From positions 43,322 through 107,321 of the forward strand of contig CANRWA010000004.1 in NCBI GenBank assembly GCA_947643415.1: a DNA stretch of 64,000 nt. Direction: 5' to 3'. A program made the translations under genes and the position numbers. The stretch comes from an uncultured Clostridia bacterium. Its GTDB lineage: Bacteria; Bacillota; Clostridia; Lachnospirales; Lachnospiraceae. Under the pieces are notes generated by a model, which was not told where the DNA came from, ran no database searches, and saw only the letters and a program-made list of their open reading frames with translations. This document shows positions 56,353 through 64,000 of the stretch, piece after piece (position 1 is the first letter of the stretch; every line of letters begins with the position of its first letter).

Positions 56353-57381
56353 ATGAAATCAAACAAAATTAAGTGTGTGGTTTGGGATTTGGATAACACA
56401 ATTTGGAATGGTATTCTTTTGGAAGACAAAGAGGTTTCTGTCAGTGAAAATGCTTTAATGATTATTAAGGAACTAGATCGGCGTGGTATTCTTAATTCTA
56501 TTGCAAGTAAAAATGAAATAACTCTTGCTAAACAGGAGTTAAGAAAGAACGGTCTTTGGGATTATTTTGTCTATCCGCAAATTAACTGGTCTGCTAAATC
56601 AAATTCTATTCAAAAAATTGCTGAGATGCTGAATATTGGTATAGATACATTTGCCTTTGTAGATGATCAGAAGTTTGAATTGGATGAAGTACATTCTAAT
56701 TGTCCAGAAGTGAAGTTGATTTCCACAGACGAAATGGATACTATGCTAGATATGGAAGTATTTATACCAGAATATATTAGTATTGATGCCTGTATGCGCA
56801 GAAAAATGTATCAGACAGATGTTCTCCGGAAAGTCGATGAAGAGGCCTATCAGGGAACCAAGGAGGAATTTTTACAAACGCTCAATATTACATTAGAAGT
56901 TTCTATGGTGAAGCGGGATGATTTGGTACGAGTTGAAGAACTGGTGCAGAGGACCAATCAGATGAATACGGCAGGTTATTCGTTTTCGCATGAAGAATTA
57001 GAGAATTTTAGTAATAATTCAAATTATCGCTTATTTGTAGTTGATATGAAAGATATCTATGGAACTTATGGGAAAATAGGTGTGATTTTGCTTCATATTG
57101 ATGAAAAAGCATGGACTATTAAATTACTAATAACTTCCTGCCGTGTTATGTCAAGAGGTATTGGGGGTGTACTTATGCGATATTTGACTCAGATGGCTTG
57201 TAATAGTGGAGTACAATTATTTGCAGAATTTAAAGCGAACGATAAAAACCGTATCATGTATATGACTTATAAGATGGCAGGATTCGTTGAGAAGGGTGGC
57301 GAGGGAGAGCGTATTGTATTGGAGTATAAGGGGAATAAGAATCCAACAATTCCAAATTATATAAAGCTGATATCAGTATAA
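56353..57381 (+). CDS. FkbH-like HAD-IIIC protein (glyceryl-ACP synthase)
   Basis: 342 residues. HAD motif I VVWDLDNTIWNG near 9-20, SIASKNE near 49, and FVDDQKFE near 98; the C-terminal third is GNAT-like (RTNQMNTAGYSF near 196). FkbH-type enzymes dephosphorylate 1,3-bisphosphoglycerate and transfer the glyceryl group to a partner ACP, the first step to hydroxymalonyl- or methoxymalonyl-ACP. No O-methyltransferase is seen in the window, so hydroxymalonyl is favoured. The partner ACP is likely the fused domain at 24616-25548. Confidence 0.9.
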   Translation: MKSNKIKCVVWDLDNTIWNGILLEDKEVSVSENALMIIKELDRRGILNSIASKNEITLAKQELRKNGLWDYFVYPQINWSAKSNSIQKIAEMLNIGIDTFAFVDDQKFELDEVHSNCPEVKLISTDEMDTMLDMEVFIPEYISIDACMRRKMYQTDVLRKVDEEAYQGTKEEFLQTLNITLEVSMVKRDDLVRVEELVQRTNQMNTAGYSFSHEELENFSNNSNYRLFVVDMKDIYGTYGKIGVILLHIDEKAWTIKLLITSCRVMSRGIGGVLMRYLTQMACNSGVQLFAEFKANDKNRIMYMTYKMAGFVEKGGEGERIVLEYKGNKNPTIPNYIKLISV

Positions 57382-57506
57382 GTAATGGCAGGATTTTGGA
57401 TGATTTAAAAAAGGATGAAATTAATATTAGTTTATAACAATATAATATTTGAAAGGGGAATAAACCGATTATTCTAAAAATGAGGATGACTGGCTTATAG
57501 GTAGAT

Positions 57507-58634
57507 ATGGATTTTAAAATAACAAATGAACAAAAACAATATCAAAAGGAGCTTCGTTTATTTTGTAAAAATCAATTAAATGACGAAAAAGACATAACGC
57601 ATTTCTCGAAGGAGTTATGGGAAAAAATATCTGAGTTTGGAATTTTGGGGTTGACGGTAAGTGAGGAGTATGGTGGTTTAGAGGAAAGCTATTTAACAGC
57701 GTCAATAGCTATGGAAGCGCTAGGATATAATTGTATTAATAATGGTTTGATCTTTACTATTACTAATCATATGTGGGTAGCCTTAAATACTATTTACTTG
57801 TATGGTAATGATGCACAAAAAGATACATATCTTCGTTCTATGGTCTCTGGTGAAAAAATTGGTGCCTTTGCGCTTACGGAAGCGGAAGCTGGTTCAGATG
57901 CTACTTCTATAATGGCGTATGCTGAGAGTGATAACGGAGGATATCGACTCAGTGGCAGCAAAATGTTTATTTCAAATGGTCCGATTGCTGATGTTTTTAT
58001 AGTGATTGCACTAACGAAGCGGTCTGTCAAAGAATATACAGCATTCATTGTGGAAAAAGAATTTGCTGGAGTAAATATAGGAAAAGAGATCCCCAAAATG
58101 GGATTGGATGCTTGCCCGATATCGGAGGTAATATTTGAAAATTGTTTTATTCCGTTTGAAAATATATTGGGAAAAGTTGGAGCCGGTAATATTATTATGA
58201 ATGAAGTGATAACATGGGAGCGTTGTTATGAATTTGCTCCTCATGTGGGAGCAATGCAGAGAGTTATGGAACAATGTTTACGATATGTAAATGAAAGAAA
58301 GCAATCAGGTAGGTATATTAAGGAATTTCAAGCGGTATCTCATAAGATTGCAAATATGAAAGTTGCTGCTGAACTATCCCGAAATATGCTGTATAAAGTG
58401 GCATGGATGAAAGACCAAAACAAGAGGGCATATCAGGAAGCGGCTATTTTTAAGTTATTTGTCAGTGAAAATTATATTAAAATATGTCAGGATGCAATGC
58501 AGATAATGGGGGCATATGGATATTCAAAGGAATATGGTATTGAAAGAGAATTACGGGATGCGATGGCTTGCAGTATCTACTCTGGTACATCAGAGATTCA
58601 AAGAAATACAATCTTTCAATTAATGTCATTTTAA
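57507..58634 (+). CDS. Acyl-CoA dehydrogenase homologue (hydroxymalonyl-ACP route)
   Basis: 375 residues. ACAD fold: FALTEAEAGSDATSI near 117, KMFISNG near 151, WERCYEFAP near 232 and IYSGTSEIQRN near 355-365. The usual catalytic Glu in the YEGT motif is Ser here, so classical alpha-beta dehydrogenation is doubtful. In FkbI/ZmaE-type pathways an ACAD homologue oxidises the aldehyde on the ACP to the carboxylate, giving hydroxymalonyl-ACP. It should pass electrons to the EtfA/EtfB of this cluster. It is the last cluster gene before the IS element. Confidence 0.87.
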   Translation: MDFKITNEQKQYQKELRLFCKNQLNDEKDITHFSKELWEKISEFGILGLTVSEEYGGLEESYLTASIAMEALGYNCINNGLIFTITNHMWVALNTIYLYGNDAQKDTYLRSMVSGEKIGAFALTEAEAGSDATSIMAYAESDNGGYRLSGSKMFISNGPIADVFIVIALTKRSVKEYTAFIVEKEFAGVNIGKEIPKMGLDACPISEVIFENCFIPFENILGKVGAGNIIMNEVITWERCYEFAPHVGAMQRVMEQCLRYVNERKQSGRYIKEFQAVSHKIANMKVAAELSRNMLYKVAWMKDQNKRAYQEAAIFKLFVSENYIKICQDAMQIMGAYGYSKEYGIERELRDAMACSIYSGTSEIQRNTIFQLMSF

Positions 58635-58983
58635 ATAATTTATCGTGACTACATATTTTCAAAATTAAACAAAATTTTATCTAAAATCATCAGGGATTAT
58701 AGCCTTTTAATAAAATAGTACCATTAGAACATCCATGTTTTTTATGCAATACAATGTAAAATATGTGCCTTTTTAATAAGTCGTATACGACTGTTTTTAA
58801 TTATCTGGAAACAATTGCAAGTGCCGAAGAAGCGGTAATGGAGATCGCAGATACTTGTTGGCATAGGAAAAGTTGTTGCGGGGCTTATAGCCCACTATGA
58901 AGAATCTTTTACCAGAACAATAAGTAATGTTATTCGGCATTTTTTGGACTAGATTTATTCGGTTATAAGGAATACTATATTTC
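58635..58983. other. Gene-free region between dehydrogenase gene and IS element
   Basis: A+T-rich with no convincing gene. It holds the palindrome at 58779-58792. A short open stretch near 58800-58900 has no recognisable homology. The 9-mer TATAAGGAA at 58964-58972 recurs just outside the right IS end (60472-60480). Confidence 0.5.
58779..58792. terminator. Palindrome followed by T-run, weak terminator candidate
   Basis: AGTCGTATACGACT is a perfect palindrome, followed by GTTTTT. As RNA it gives only a five-base stem with a four-base loop, so termination would be weak. It lies 145 bp after the last cluster gene. Confidence 0.3.
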
Positions 58984-59009
58984 CTATAATAATTATACCA
59001 CTTTACAAG
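58984..59009. repeat. Left terminal inverted repeat of IS
   Basis: CTATAATAATTATACCACTT followed by TACAAG; 24 of 26 bases match the reverse complement of 60446-60471. Confidence 0.7.
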
Positions 59010-59016
59010 TTTTTGA

Positions 59017-60252
59017 TTAGCCCATTTGTTTTAAACACAAATAACTCAAGGCTTTGATAATAATGTTTGATTTTATATGGGTTTCGATGTTTTGCACCAA
59101 ATCCACATAAAATACCTGCTGGCGTATGCGCCCACTAAGGATAAGACGAAATTCCTGTACACTGACATTCCTGTATTTTGAGAATGATTCTTCCAGGTAT
59201 GGGAGCAGCTTCATGGAACAGTAACTGATGTTGATGAGATTCACCAGCATTTCAATCCCCTTGCGGCTGCGTACCATGTAACGGCACAGCGACCAGAAAG
59301 ATTTCTGTTCATAGTAGCTTACTTCAATGTTCCACCGGAACGAGTAAAGAAACAGGGGGATATACTGCATCCTGCTGCTCCCGGTCTGGTTTAGAGGTGA
59401 TTTTTCCTGTCATGCGCAGAATACCTGTAGCTGGCTCGGAAAAACCGTGCTAAAGAATAAACGCCTGGTTCCGCCCTCCCTGCTGGCAGATGTCACATAG
59501 GCCATGACTTCTTTTGTCCCGAAGATATTTGTCAGGACACGGCGGCAGCCTGTATAGTAATCCCCAATCTTTTCGTCAGAAAGGATGAAATCTGCATAAA
59601 TGGAAAGACGTTGCCCATGCTTTGCAGGTCTGCCCCTTTTCCCGGTTTTGGCAGGTGCAAGGTCGTATATGACAGAGTCCGACCTTGCTCTCCTAATCAG
59701 GTCGAGGTTCGGGTATTCATCCACTATGGATGCAAGGTTTTGTTTGACATACCAGCTGTCGCACAGGATGATGACATTCTTCTTTCCGCTGAATTCCGGC
59801 ATTACCTGTCGCACCATGGATGCCGCAAGCTTCAGTTTGGATTCCTTTTTCTGCCACAAACGGTATCCCAGCGGGACAGCAAGGTAAGTAATTTTCTGCC
59901 GGTTCCAGACAGGCACGCAGAGCATGATGCTGACAAAGCAGTGCCCATTCAGATAATTAGAGCCGTTGTGGGCGGCATGGTCAAAAAGTTTTGACACATC
60001 CTCGAATTTCTTCCCAAATTTTGGGACAACCGTGTCATCTATGCAGAGGAAAACCGGCTGTGTTTCAAGAAAATCAGGAATCAGCCGAAGGGCAAGCCTG
60101 GCTGTGACATTCATAAAGACGGCATAGTCAGCTTTTGCGTAGGAACAGGCATAATAAAAGGCGTTCAGCGACTTGAGTGTTATGCCGGATAAAAAGTGCC
60201 TGTAAAGGGAGCGGATGGAATCTGCGGATTCCATCGCCAACATAGACAGCAC
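59017..60252 (-). pseudogene. Transposase (DDE, IS4/IS701-like) with internal stop
   Basis: The minus-strand frame runs from about 60252 (GTG; the frame is open further upstream with FVTFPAPTAETL, but no standard start) to 59017. It is broken by an in-frame TGA at 59410-59412, where the context (FCA-stop-QEKSPL) suggests a former Trp codon. Catalytic residues fit a DDE enzyme: Asp in CIDDTVVPKFG, Asp in LCDSWYVK, and Glu in RWNIEVSYYEQKSFW. The Glu lies beyond the stop, so the truncated product would be inactive unless the stop is read through. Confidence 0.82.
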
Positions 60253-60346
60253 AAGCAGAAAAAGTGTTTCGGCAGTAGGAGCTGGGAATGTGACAAAATA
60301 TACAGAAAAAAATTTATAAAGCCTACCAATTATGTGTTTGTCGTTG

Positions 60347-60428
60347 TATAATAAGTTTGTCGTATGAGATCACTTCTTTCGTGTAATTTTGTTTGCAAAC
60401 TTATTATACACCTAAGTATCTCATACGA
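60347..60428. repeat. Two interleaved inverted repeats
   Basis: Arm A 60347-60359 (TATAATAAGTTTG) pairs with A' 60396-60408; arm B 60360-60370 (TCGTATGAGAT) pairs with B' 60418-60428. The order A-B-A'-B' cannot form two simple hairpins at once and would give a pseudoknot-like or alternative structure. It lies inside the IS, upstream of the transposase frame. Confidence 0.6.
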
Positions 60429-60445
60429 CATTTTTTACCAAAAAG

Positions 60446-60471
60446 CTTGTAAAGTGGTGTAATAATTATAG
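60446..60471. repeat. Right terminal inverted repeat of IS
   Basis: CTTGTAAAGTGGTGTAATAA followed by TTATAG; reverse complement matches the left end with two mismatches. Confidence 0.7.
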
Positions 60472-60526
60472 TATAAGGAAGAAAAAAGGGGAACTGGAAT
60501 GTTAATATTTAAAAGGCTGTTCGAAT

Positions 60527-60694
60527 TTGAAGTTATGGAATAGATTTCTTGATCTGGTCATCAACCGCAGGATAAATGGGGTGGTAGGTAAGAAGATCAA
60601 CGGTATCGGGAGGGTACCATATGTTCTGGGGTGGATTCTTGATTATACGCTTTTTAAGTATTTTGATCAACTAAGAGAAATGGAGAATTTATAG
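60527..60694 (+). CDS. Small open frame or gene remnant before BtrH-like gene 2
   Basis: About 55 codons, open from 60506, possible TTG start at 60527, ending in TAG whose last base is the first base of the next GTG (TAGTG). The predicted peptide is basic and hydrophobic (NRRINGVVGKKINGIG, then WILDYTLFKYFDQLREMENL). I do not recognise it. The start-stop overlap would fit translational coupling; a truncated gene left by the IS insertion is equally possible. Confidence 0.3.
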   Translation: MKLWNRFLDLVINRRINGVVGKKINGIGRVPYVLGWILDYTLFKYFDQLREMENL

Positions 60695-62241
60695 TGAATA
60701 GAATAAAGTTAAAAGTAAGAAATTTAAAAAGGGTAAAATTTTTTATTCCAGAGTGTATGGAATTTGCCGCTGTTGCTTATGGAGAGACAATGGGACTAGA
60801 TTTCACAAAAGCTTTTTCTAGGGGGTGGTATTTCAACTTAAAAGATAAAAGATTATCGAAAATATGTAGGTTGGGGGATTGCATAGAAGAAAAAATAATT
60901 TTCAACAGGGAATATCAGGAGTATAATGGAGTCCAATTTGATTTTATAGATGTACAGGATGTAGATGAGCTTCTCAAAGTGATTGATGCCAATCTTGCGA
61001 ATAATCTGCCAACAATCATACATATGGATACTTATTATTCTTATTGGGGTTTCTTATATCAAAAAGTTCATTCTGCCCATTTGGCGGTGGCAGTGGCAAT
61101 TGATCCAGATGAACATAAAGTGTGGATCGTTGATCCGGAATTTTCAGAGGAATCGTTTTCTGTAGATGTGGAATTGCTAGAGAAGGCCTCTCAGTTTTAT
61201 GCTGATGTAAAAGTAGAAAATGTAGATAAGTATTCCAATAATGAACTGATGGAACTGGTTTGCTCGAAGAGAGAAGATTATGAAAAACAATTTGATCAGA
61301 TGGAGCAATTTGCGAAGGGATTTAAGGATTATTTTGTTCCTTCTGTAGAATTTGGAAATGAGATGGATATAGACTGTGTATTGGATTCTGTATTGATTTC
61401 AAGAATTAGGGAATTAATAAAAGGAAGAAATCTGTTTATTGTTTTTCTGGAGCAGTTTCAGGAATCTGACGAAAAGATATCTCAGGTCATGGATTATCTT
61501 TATATTTCTATTGGAAAATGGAATACAGTAATGAATATGATGTTTAAGTCTGCAAGGACAAAGTGGAGACCAGGTTTTAATGAAAAAGTCTATCGTATCC
61601 TAATGTCTGCTGTTCAGGTTGAACGGGAGGCATATGAGGTTTTACAGTCCTATATAAGGGGCGGTGCAAACATAAAATGTGAACGATTAACAGAGACTGA
61701 AAAGATGAGATGTGTAGCGGTTGATATAGTGAGTGAATGCAATAATAAAGGATTTGCCTATCAGAAGGGGAAAGGGAATAACTGTGATCTGACGGGAGAC
61801 GGTGAATATGTTTTGTTAAATAATCCATACAAAAATATCACATATAATGGTGTAACATTTAGGACATGCTTTGGGTCTGAGAATGATAATATTGTGTGCA
61901 GAGGGCAGAATATTTCTATGGATAACAGCATTCCTGCCTGCTCTCTGGGTATTTTGCTTTGCGCTGAGTGGGGAGGATGTGAAGATTCAATTACAATTAT
62001 ATTCGAAAATGGATATGAGGAGATAAAGAAAATATCTGCTAATGACATTTCGGATTGCAGCACAGGGGATGTGATTGAGGTGGGATGTTCAGAAAAAGTC
62101 ACAGGTGAGATAGTTAATTCCAAAGTATTTATTACATATAATAAAATTGTTTTGGGACATAGGACAGAGAGGATTAAAGCTTTGCAGTTGCCTGTTAATC
62201 CGCATCTTCATATAGTGGCGGTAAGTAAGGTTATTGATTGA
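60694..62241 (+). CDS. BtrH-like acyltransferase 2
   Basis: 515 residues from a GTG with GGAG ten bases upstream. ECMEFAAVAYGETMGLDF near 16-33, NLPTIIHMDTYYSYWGF near 105-121, then HSAHLAVAVAI and WIVDPEFSEESF repeat the BtrH-type N-terminal pattern seen at 49749. The middle (about 190-320) is helical. The C-terminal 190 residues look like beta-rich, galactose-binding-like sequence and are not recognised. It may act on the same product, though the IS separates it from the main cluster. The end overlaps the convergent gene by 11 bp. Confidence 0.6.
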   Translation: MNRIKLKVRNLKRVKFFIPECMEFAAVAYGETMGLDFTKAFSRGWYFNLKDKRLSKICRLGDCIEEKIIFNREYQEYNGVQFDFIDVQDVDELLKVIDANLANNLPTIIHMDTYYSYWGFLYQKVHSAHLAVAVAIDPDEHKVWIVDPEFSEESFSVDVELLEKASQFYADVKVENVDKYSNNELMELVCSKREDYEKQFDQMEQFAKGFKDYFVPSVEFGNEMDIDCVLDSVLISRIRELIKGRNLFIVFLEQFQESDEKISQVMDYLYISIGKWNTVMNMMFKSARTKWRPGFNEKVYRILMSAVQVEREAYEVLQSYIRGGANIKCERLTETEKMRCVAVDIVSECNNKGFAYQKGKGNNCDLTGDGEYVLLNNPYKNITYNGVTFRTCFGSENDNIVCRGQNISMDNSIPACSLGILLCAEWGGCEDSITIIFENGYEEIKKISANDISDCSTGDVIEVGCSEKVTGEIVNSKVFITYNKIVLGHRTERIKALQLPVNPHLHIVAVSKVID

Positions 62242-62947
62242 ACAAGACAAATTTATCCAGTTTTTCTTTATAACAAAGAAGGCGCTGTGCCATCAGTGCT
62301 TGATCACGGTTTTGGGTTTCCAATCTGAAATTTTCTTTTTCAAAATAGAGGTCTGCACCAGAGGCGAGCAGATAAAGCATATCCTTTTTAGCACTCTCGC
62401 CTTTTCTGGATATGTTTTCCTTGCTGTGGATCTGCACGCTGTCTCCCGGCTGTAACTGGCCGGGGTCTTTCATGGCCTCCTGATAAGTGAAATCCCTGGG
62501 GGGTGTCCGGTATCGTTCAACTATGAGATTATCATTGCCACTGGTAAGGTTAGTACGGATCAGCCATTCAAAGCGGTCGTAATAGTCAAGGCCAACTGAC
62601 TGCATCAGTTCCCATAGGTCTTCCCTGTTCTCAGATGGAGTGCGTTCGGTAATAAAGACAGGCTGCATATTGACCCGGTAATATTTTTCCAGGCGAAGTT
62701 CCATTGCGATTCCCGGGATTCCCTGAAATACAGAGGTATCAAGTCCATCAATGACAGACCATTCCGGGGAGATGATATATTGGTATTCTTCATTAAAAAA
62801 AGACTGATATTCAATTTTTCCTACACAATACTTTTCACCCATGCTTCCCAGTGCCCGTATAATACCTGTGTTTGTGTAATCTGGTTCTCCCATAAGAGGG
62901 GTAGTATATTCATTCAGTGGTGTATGGTCATAGTTGACAGGTTTCAT
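62231..62947 (-). CDS. Hypothetical partner of HipA/CtkA-like kinase
   Basis: 238 residues; ATG at 62947 overlaps the stop of the kinase gene (ATGA). The protein is soluble with no clear motif; MKPVNYDHTPLNEYTTPLMG at the start and a Lys/Arg-rich C-terminus. Order kinase then small partner resembles HipA/CtkA-type operons, where the neighbour often has an unknown role. Similar GC to the left flank, unlike the A+T-rich cluster. Confidence 0.55.
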   Translation of the reverse strand: MKPVNYDHTPLNEYTTPLMGEPDYTNTGIIRALGSMGEKYCVGKIEYQSFFNEEYQYIISPEWSVIDGLDTSVFQGIPGIAMELRLEKYYRVNMQPVFITERTPSENREDLWELMQSVGLDYYDRFEWLIRTNLTSGNDNLIVERYRTPPRDFTYQEAMKDPGQLQPGDSVQIHSKENISRKGESAKKDMLYLLASGADLYFEKENFRLETQNRDQALMAQRLLCYKEKLDKFVLFNQ

Positions 62948-63801
62948 TGTCTCACCCCTCTTTCTAATGGTTGGCGAATCAGTATATCATAACGCATCTG
63001 GAGCATAAAGATAAGAAATTCCTTTCGTTTGCCACTCATTGTTTCGACACCCTGTATCAGTTCATATACTGTCTCCGGATTCAGCCGTTCGCCTATGCGC
63101 TTCAGTGCTTTGTCACAGGCAGGAAACTGGTGGCTGCTGATAACTTCATAATAAGAACTCTTTCTTCCATTTAACTGTATCTGTGAGGTGGGGAACTGAT
63201 AGATCCGTTTTCTCATCTCATCACCTGACTGCAGTACTTTCTGGCATTGGTCATCACTGGCAAGTCTGGGAAAAAGGCAGGATCCATTATCAAAGACAGG
63301 AGCCAGGCGGTATTGGTTATTGTTTTTTAGAAATCCCCAATTGCTGCCATGGCGGTCAAAATTCCCTATATAGGCATCCAAAATATACATATCCCAAAAA
63401 GCGCTTACTGTTTCTCCAACCGCTGTCAGTTTTCGGTTTGCCTCCAGTTGAGCCATAATATCAGAATAGCTGTAGCTCATTTTCTCCCGTTTAATATCCA
63501 GGGAACTGTCCCCTACATCATGGAATGGAACGAAAATATCTGTTGCCGAAGTGAAATCTTTCATTACCACGACTTCTTCACCCTGGTAGGTTCCAAGCCA
63601 GGTCTCCTGTGTCTGCATACCTGTTGCGGCAAAGATATGACAGCCGAGATATTCGGAAATGTGACTGAGAGTCGGACCGGTGGGGCAGTTTTTGGGGAAT
63701 TTAACGATGTAATCTTCATTCTCCAGACGGATTCCTGTCTTTCTCTCGGCACCGGTATAAAATTTTCCGCTCAGTCTGCAGTCCGAAAAATCCCTGATCA
63801 T
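62944..63801 (-). CDS. HipA/CtkA-like serine/threonine kinase
   Basis: 285 residues from the ATG at 63801 (AAGGAG upstream); a start at 63828 is possible but overlaps the promoter. Kinase motifs: YIVKFPKN near 29, then YILDAYIGNFDRHGSNWGFL near 140-158, the HipA catalytic Asp and Asn region, and APVFDNGSCLF near 168. HipA-type kinases phosphorylate proteins such as GltX in toxin-antitoxin systems; CtkA is a solo version. No HipB-like HTH partner is seen. Confidence 0.75.
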   Translation of the reverse strand: MIRDFSDCRLSGKFYTGAERKTGIRLENEDYIVKFPKNCPTGPTLSHISEYLGCHIFAATGMQTQETWLGTYQGEEVVVMKDFTSATDIFVPFHDVGDSSLDIKREKMSYSYSDIMAQLEANRKLTAVGETVSAFWDMYILDAYIGNFDRHGSNWGFLKNNNQYRLAPVFDNGSCLFPRLASDDQCQKVLQSGDEMRKRIYQFPTSQIQLNGRKSSYYEVISSHQFPACDKALKRIGERLNPETVYELIQGVETMSGKRKEFLIFMLQMRYDILIRQPLERGVRQ

Positions 63802-63823
63802 AATATTCCACTCCTTTATGGAC

Positions 63824-63852
63824 AGCATACCTTATGATCCTGTCTGTGTCAA
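63824..63852 (-). promoter_or_regulatory. Promoter of the HipA/CtkA-like operon
   Basis: On the minus strand, TTGACA (63847-63852) and TATGCT (63824-63829) with an exact 17-bp spacer, about 22 bp before the ATG at 63801. The remaining bases to 64000 hold no gene that I can see. Confidence 0.7.
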
Positions 63853-64000
63853 CAGTAACAGGTATAACTATTTTTTTAGTATGCATATTTGATTATTAAG
63901 CTATCCCCATCTTGACAATCCCACCTGATAATGTTAATATACAAACTCATCTTTGACAGTTGATTAGATAAATAAGTGCCACAATCCTTGCATTTACAAG

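Larger units (their letters stand above)
58984..60471 (-). mobile_element. IS element, IS4/IS701-like DDE family, inactive-looking
   Basis: Bounded by 26-bp imperfect inverted repeats, left 58984-59009 and right 60446-60471, with two mismatches. It contains one transposase frame interrupted by a stop. The 9-mer TATAAGGAA occurs left at 58964-58972 and right at 60472-60480; the left copy is 11 bp outside the repeat, so it is only a possible target duplication. It separates the dehydrogenase gene from the second BtrH-like gene. Confidence 0.72.

Noticed and set aside
58964..58972. TATAAGGAA as target-site duplication of the IS
   Set aside because: The left copy lies 11 bp outside the inverted repeat while the right copy abuts it, so the pair may be chance; kept only as a note.
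59600..59994. Plus-strand frames opposite the transposase
   Set aside because: Antisense shadows of a clear DDE transposase.
1..64000. tRNA, rRNA, CRISPR arrays, MbtH-like gene, O-methyltransferase
   Set aside because: Looked for by eye and not seen; a covariance-model or profile search would be needed to exclude them fully.

Overview
The window looks like chromosomal DNA of an anaerobic, low-GC Firmicute, probably a Clostridia/Lachnospiraceae-type gut bacterium. This is inferred from gene content: an Agr/LytTR-type peptide signalling locus, oxygen-independent chemistry (three radical SAM proteins, two U32 proteins, a private ETF pair) and AGGAGG-type ribosome sites. The left edge is visibly more GC-rich than the long A+T-rich centre. 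I ran no database search, so family names rest on motifs read by eye.

Layout. 1-4.3 kb: end of a sugar ABC importer operon (binding-protein tail, two permeases), a membrane-fusion protein and a MacB-like protein, closed by a strong terminator. 4.4-9.8 kb: a regulatory island with an XRE regulator, two almost identical AgrC-like histidine kinases 2,212 bp apart with a DUF4258/YgiT toxin-antitoxin pair between them, a small AgrD-like peptide gene on the minus strand, a LytTR response regulator and a second XRE regulator. LytTR-type 9-bp direct repeats with 12-bp spacers stand before the peptide gene and before the second XRE gene. 10.1-58.6 kb: a dense, co-directional hybrid NRPS / trans-AT PKS cluster of about 31 genes. 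59-60.5 kb: an IS element whose transposase carries an internal stop. 60.7-62.2 kb: a second BtrH-like gene. 62.2-63.8 kb: a minus-strand HipA/CtkA-like kinase with a partner gene.

How the cluster may work (inference). The first NRPS (C-A-T-E) has an A-domain code reading as asparagine (DLTKIGEVG plus the invariant Lys) followed by an epimerase, so it should make an N-acyl-D-Asn cap. A ClbP-like serine peptidase fused to an ABC exporter would remove that cap during export, as in the colibactin, zwittermicin and xenocoumacin prodrug pathways. FkbH-like protein, a type II thioesterase fused to an FkbJ-like ACP, a 3-hydroxyacyl dehydrogenase, an acyl-CoA-dehydrogenase homologue with its own EtfA/EtfB, and a discrete acyltransferase together form a hydroxymalonyl-ACP supply route for an AT-less KS-KR-ACP-C protein. 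A further NRPS has its adenylation domain interrupted by a zinc-ribbon/PP-loop ATP pyrophosphatase domain, which is the most unusual protein here. No thioesterase ends the line; BtrH-like acyltransferases are candidate release enzymes. Tailoring genes include two glycosyltransferases, a PIG-L deacetylase, a carbamoyltransferase, a cysteine-synthase-like enzyme, an asparagine synthetase, three radical SAM enzymes and two U32 proteins (possible anaerobic hydroxylases). A UvrA paralogue and a nucleotidyltransferase are candidate self-resistance genes; the former hints that the released product attacks DNA.

Overall the window suggests a peptide-quorum-controlled, prodrug-type hybrid peptide-polyketide made by an anaerobe.
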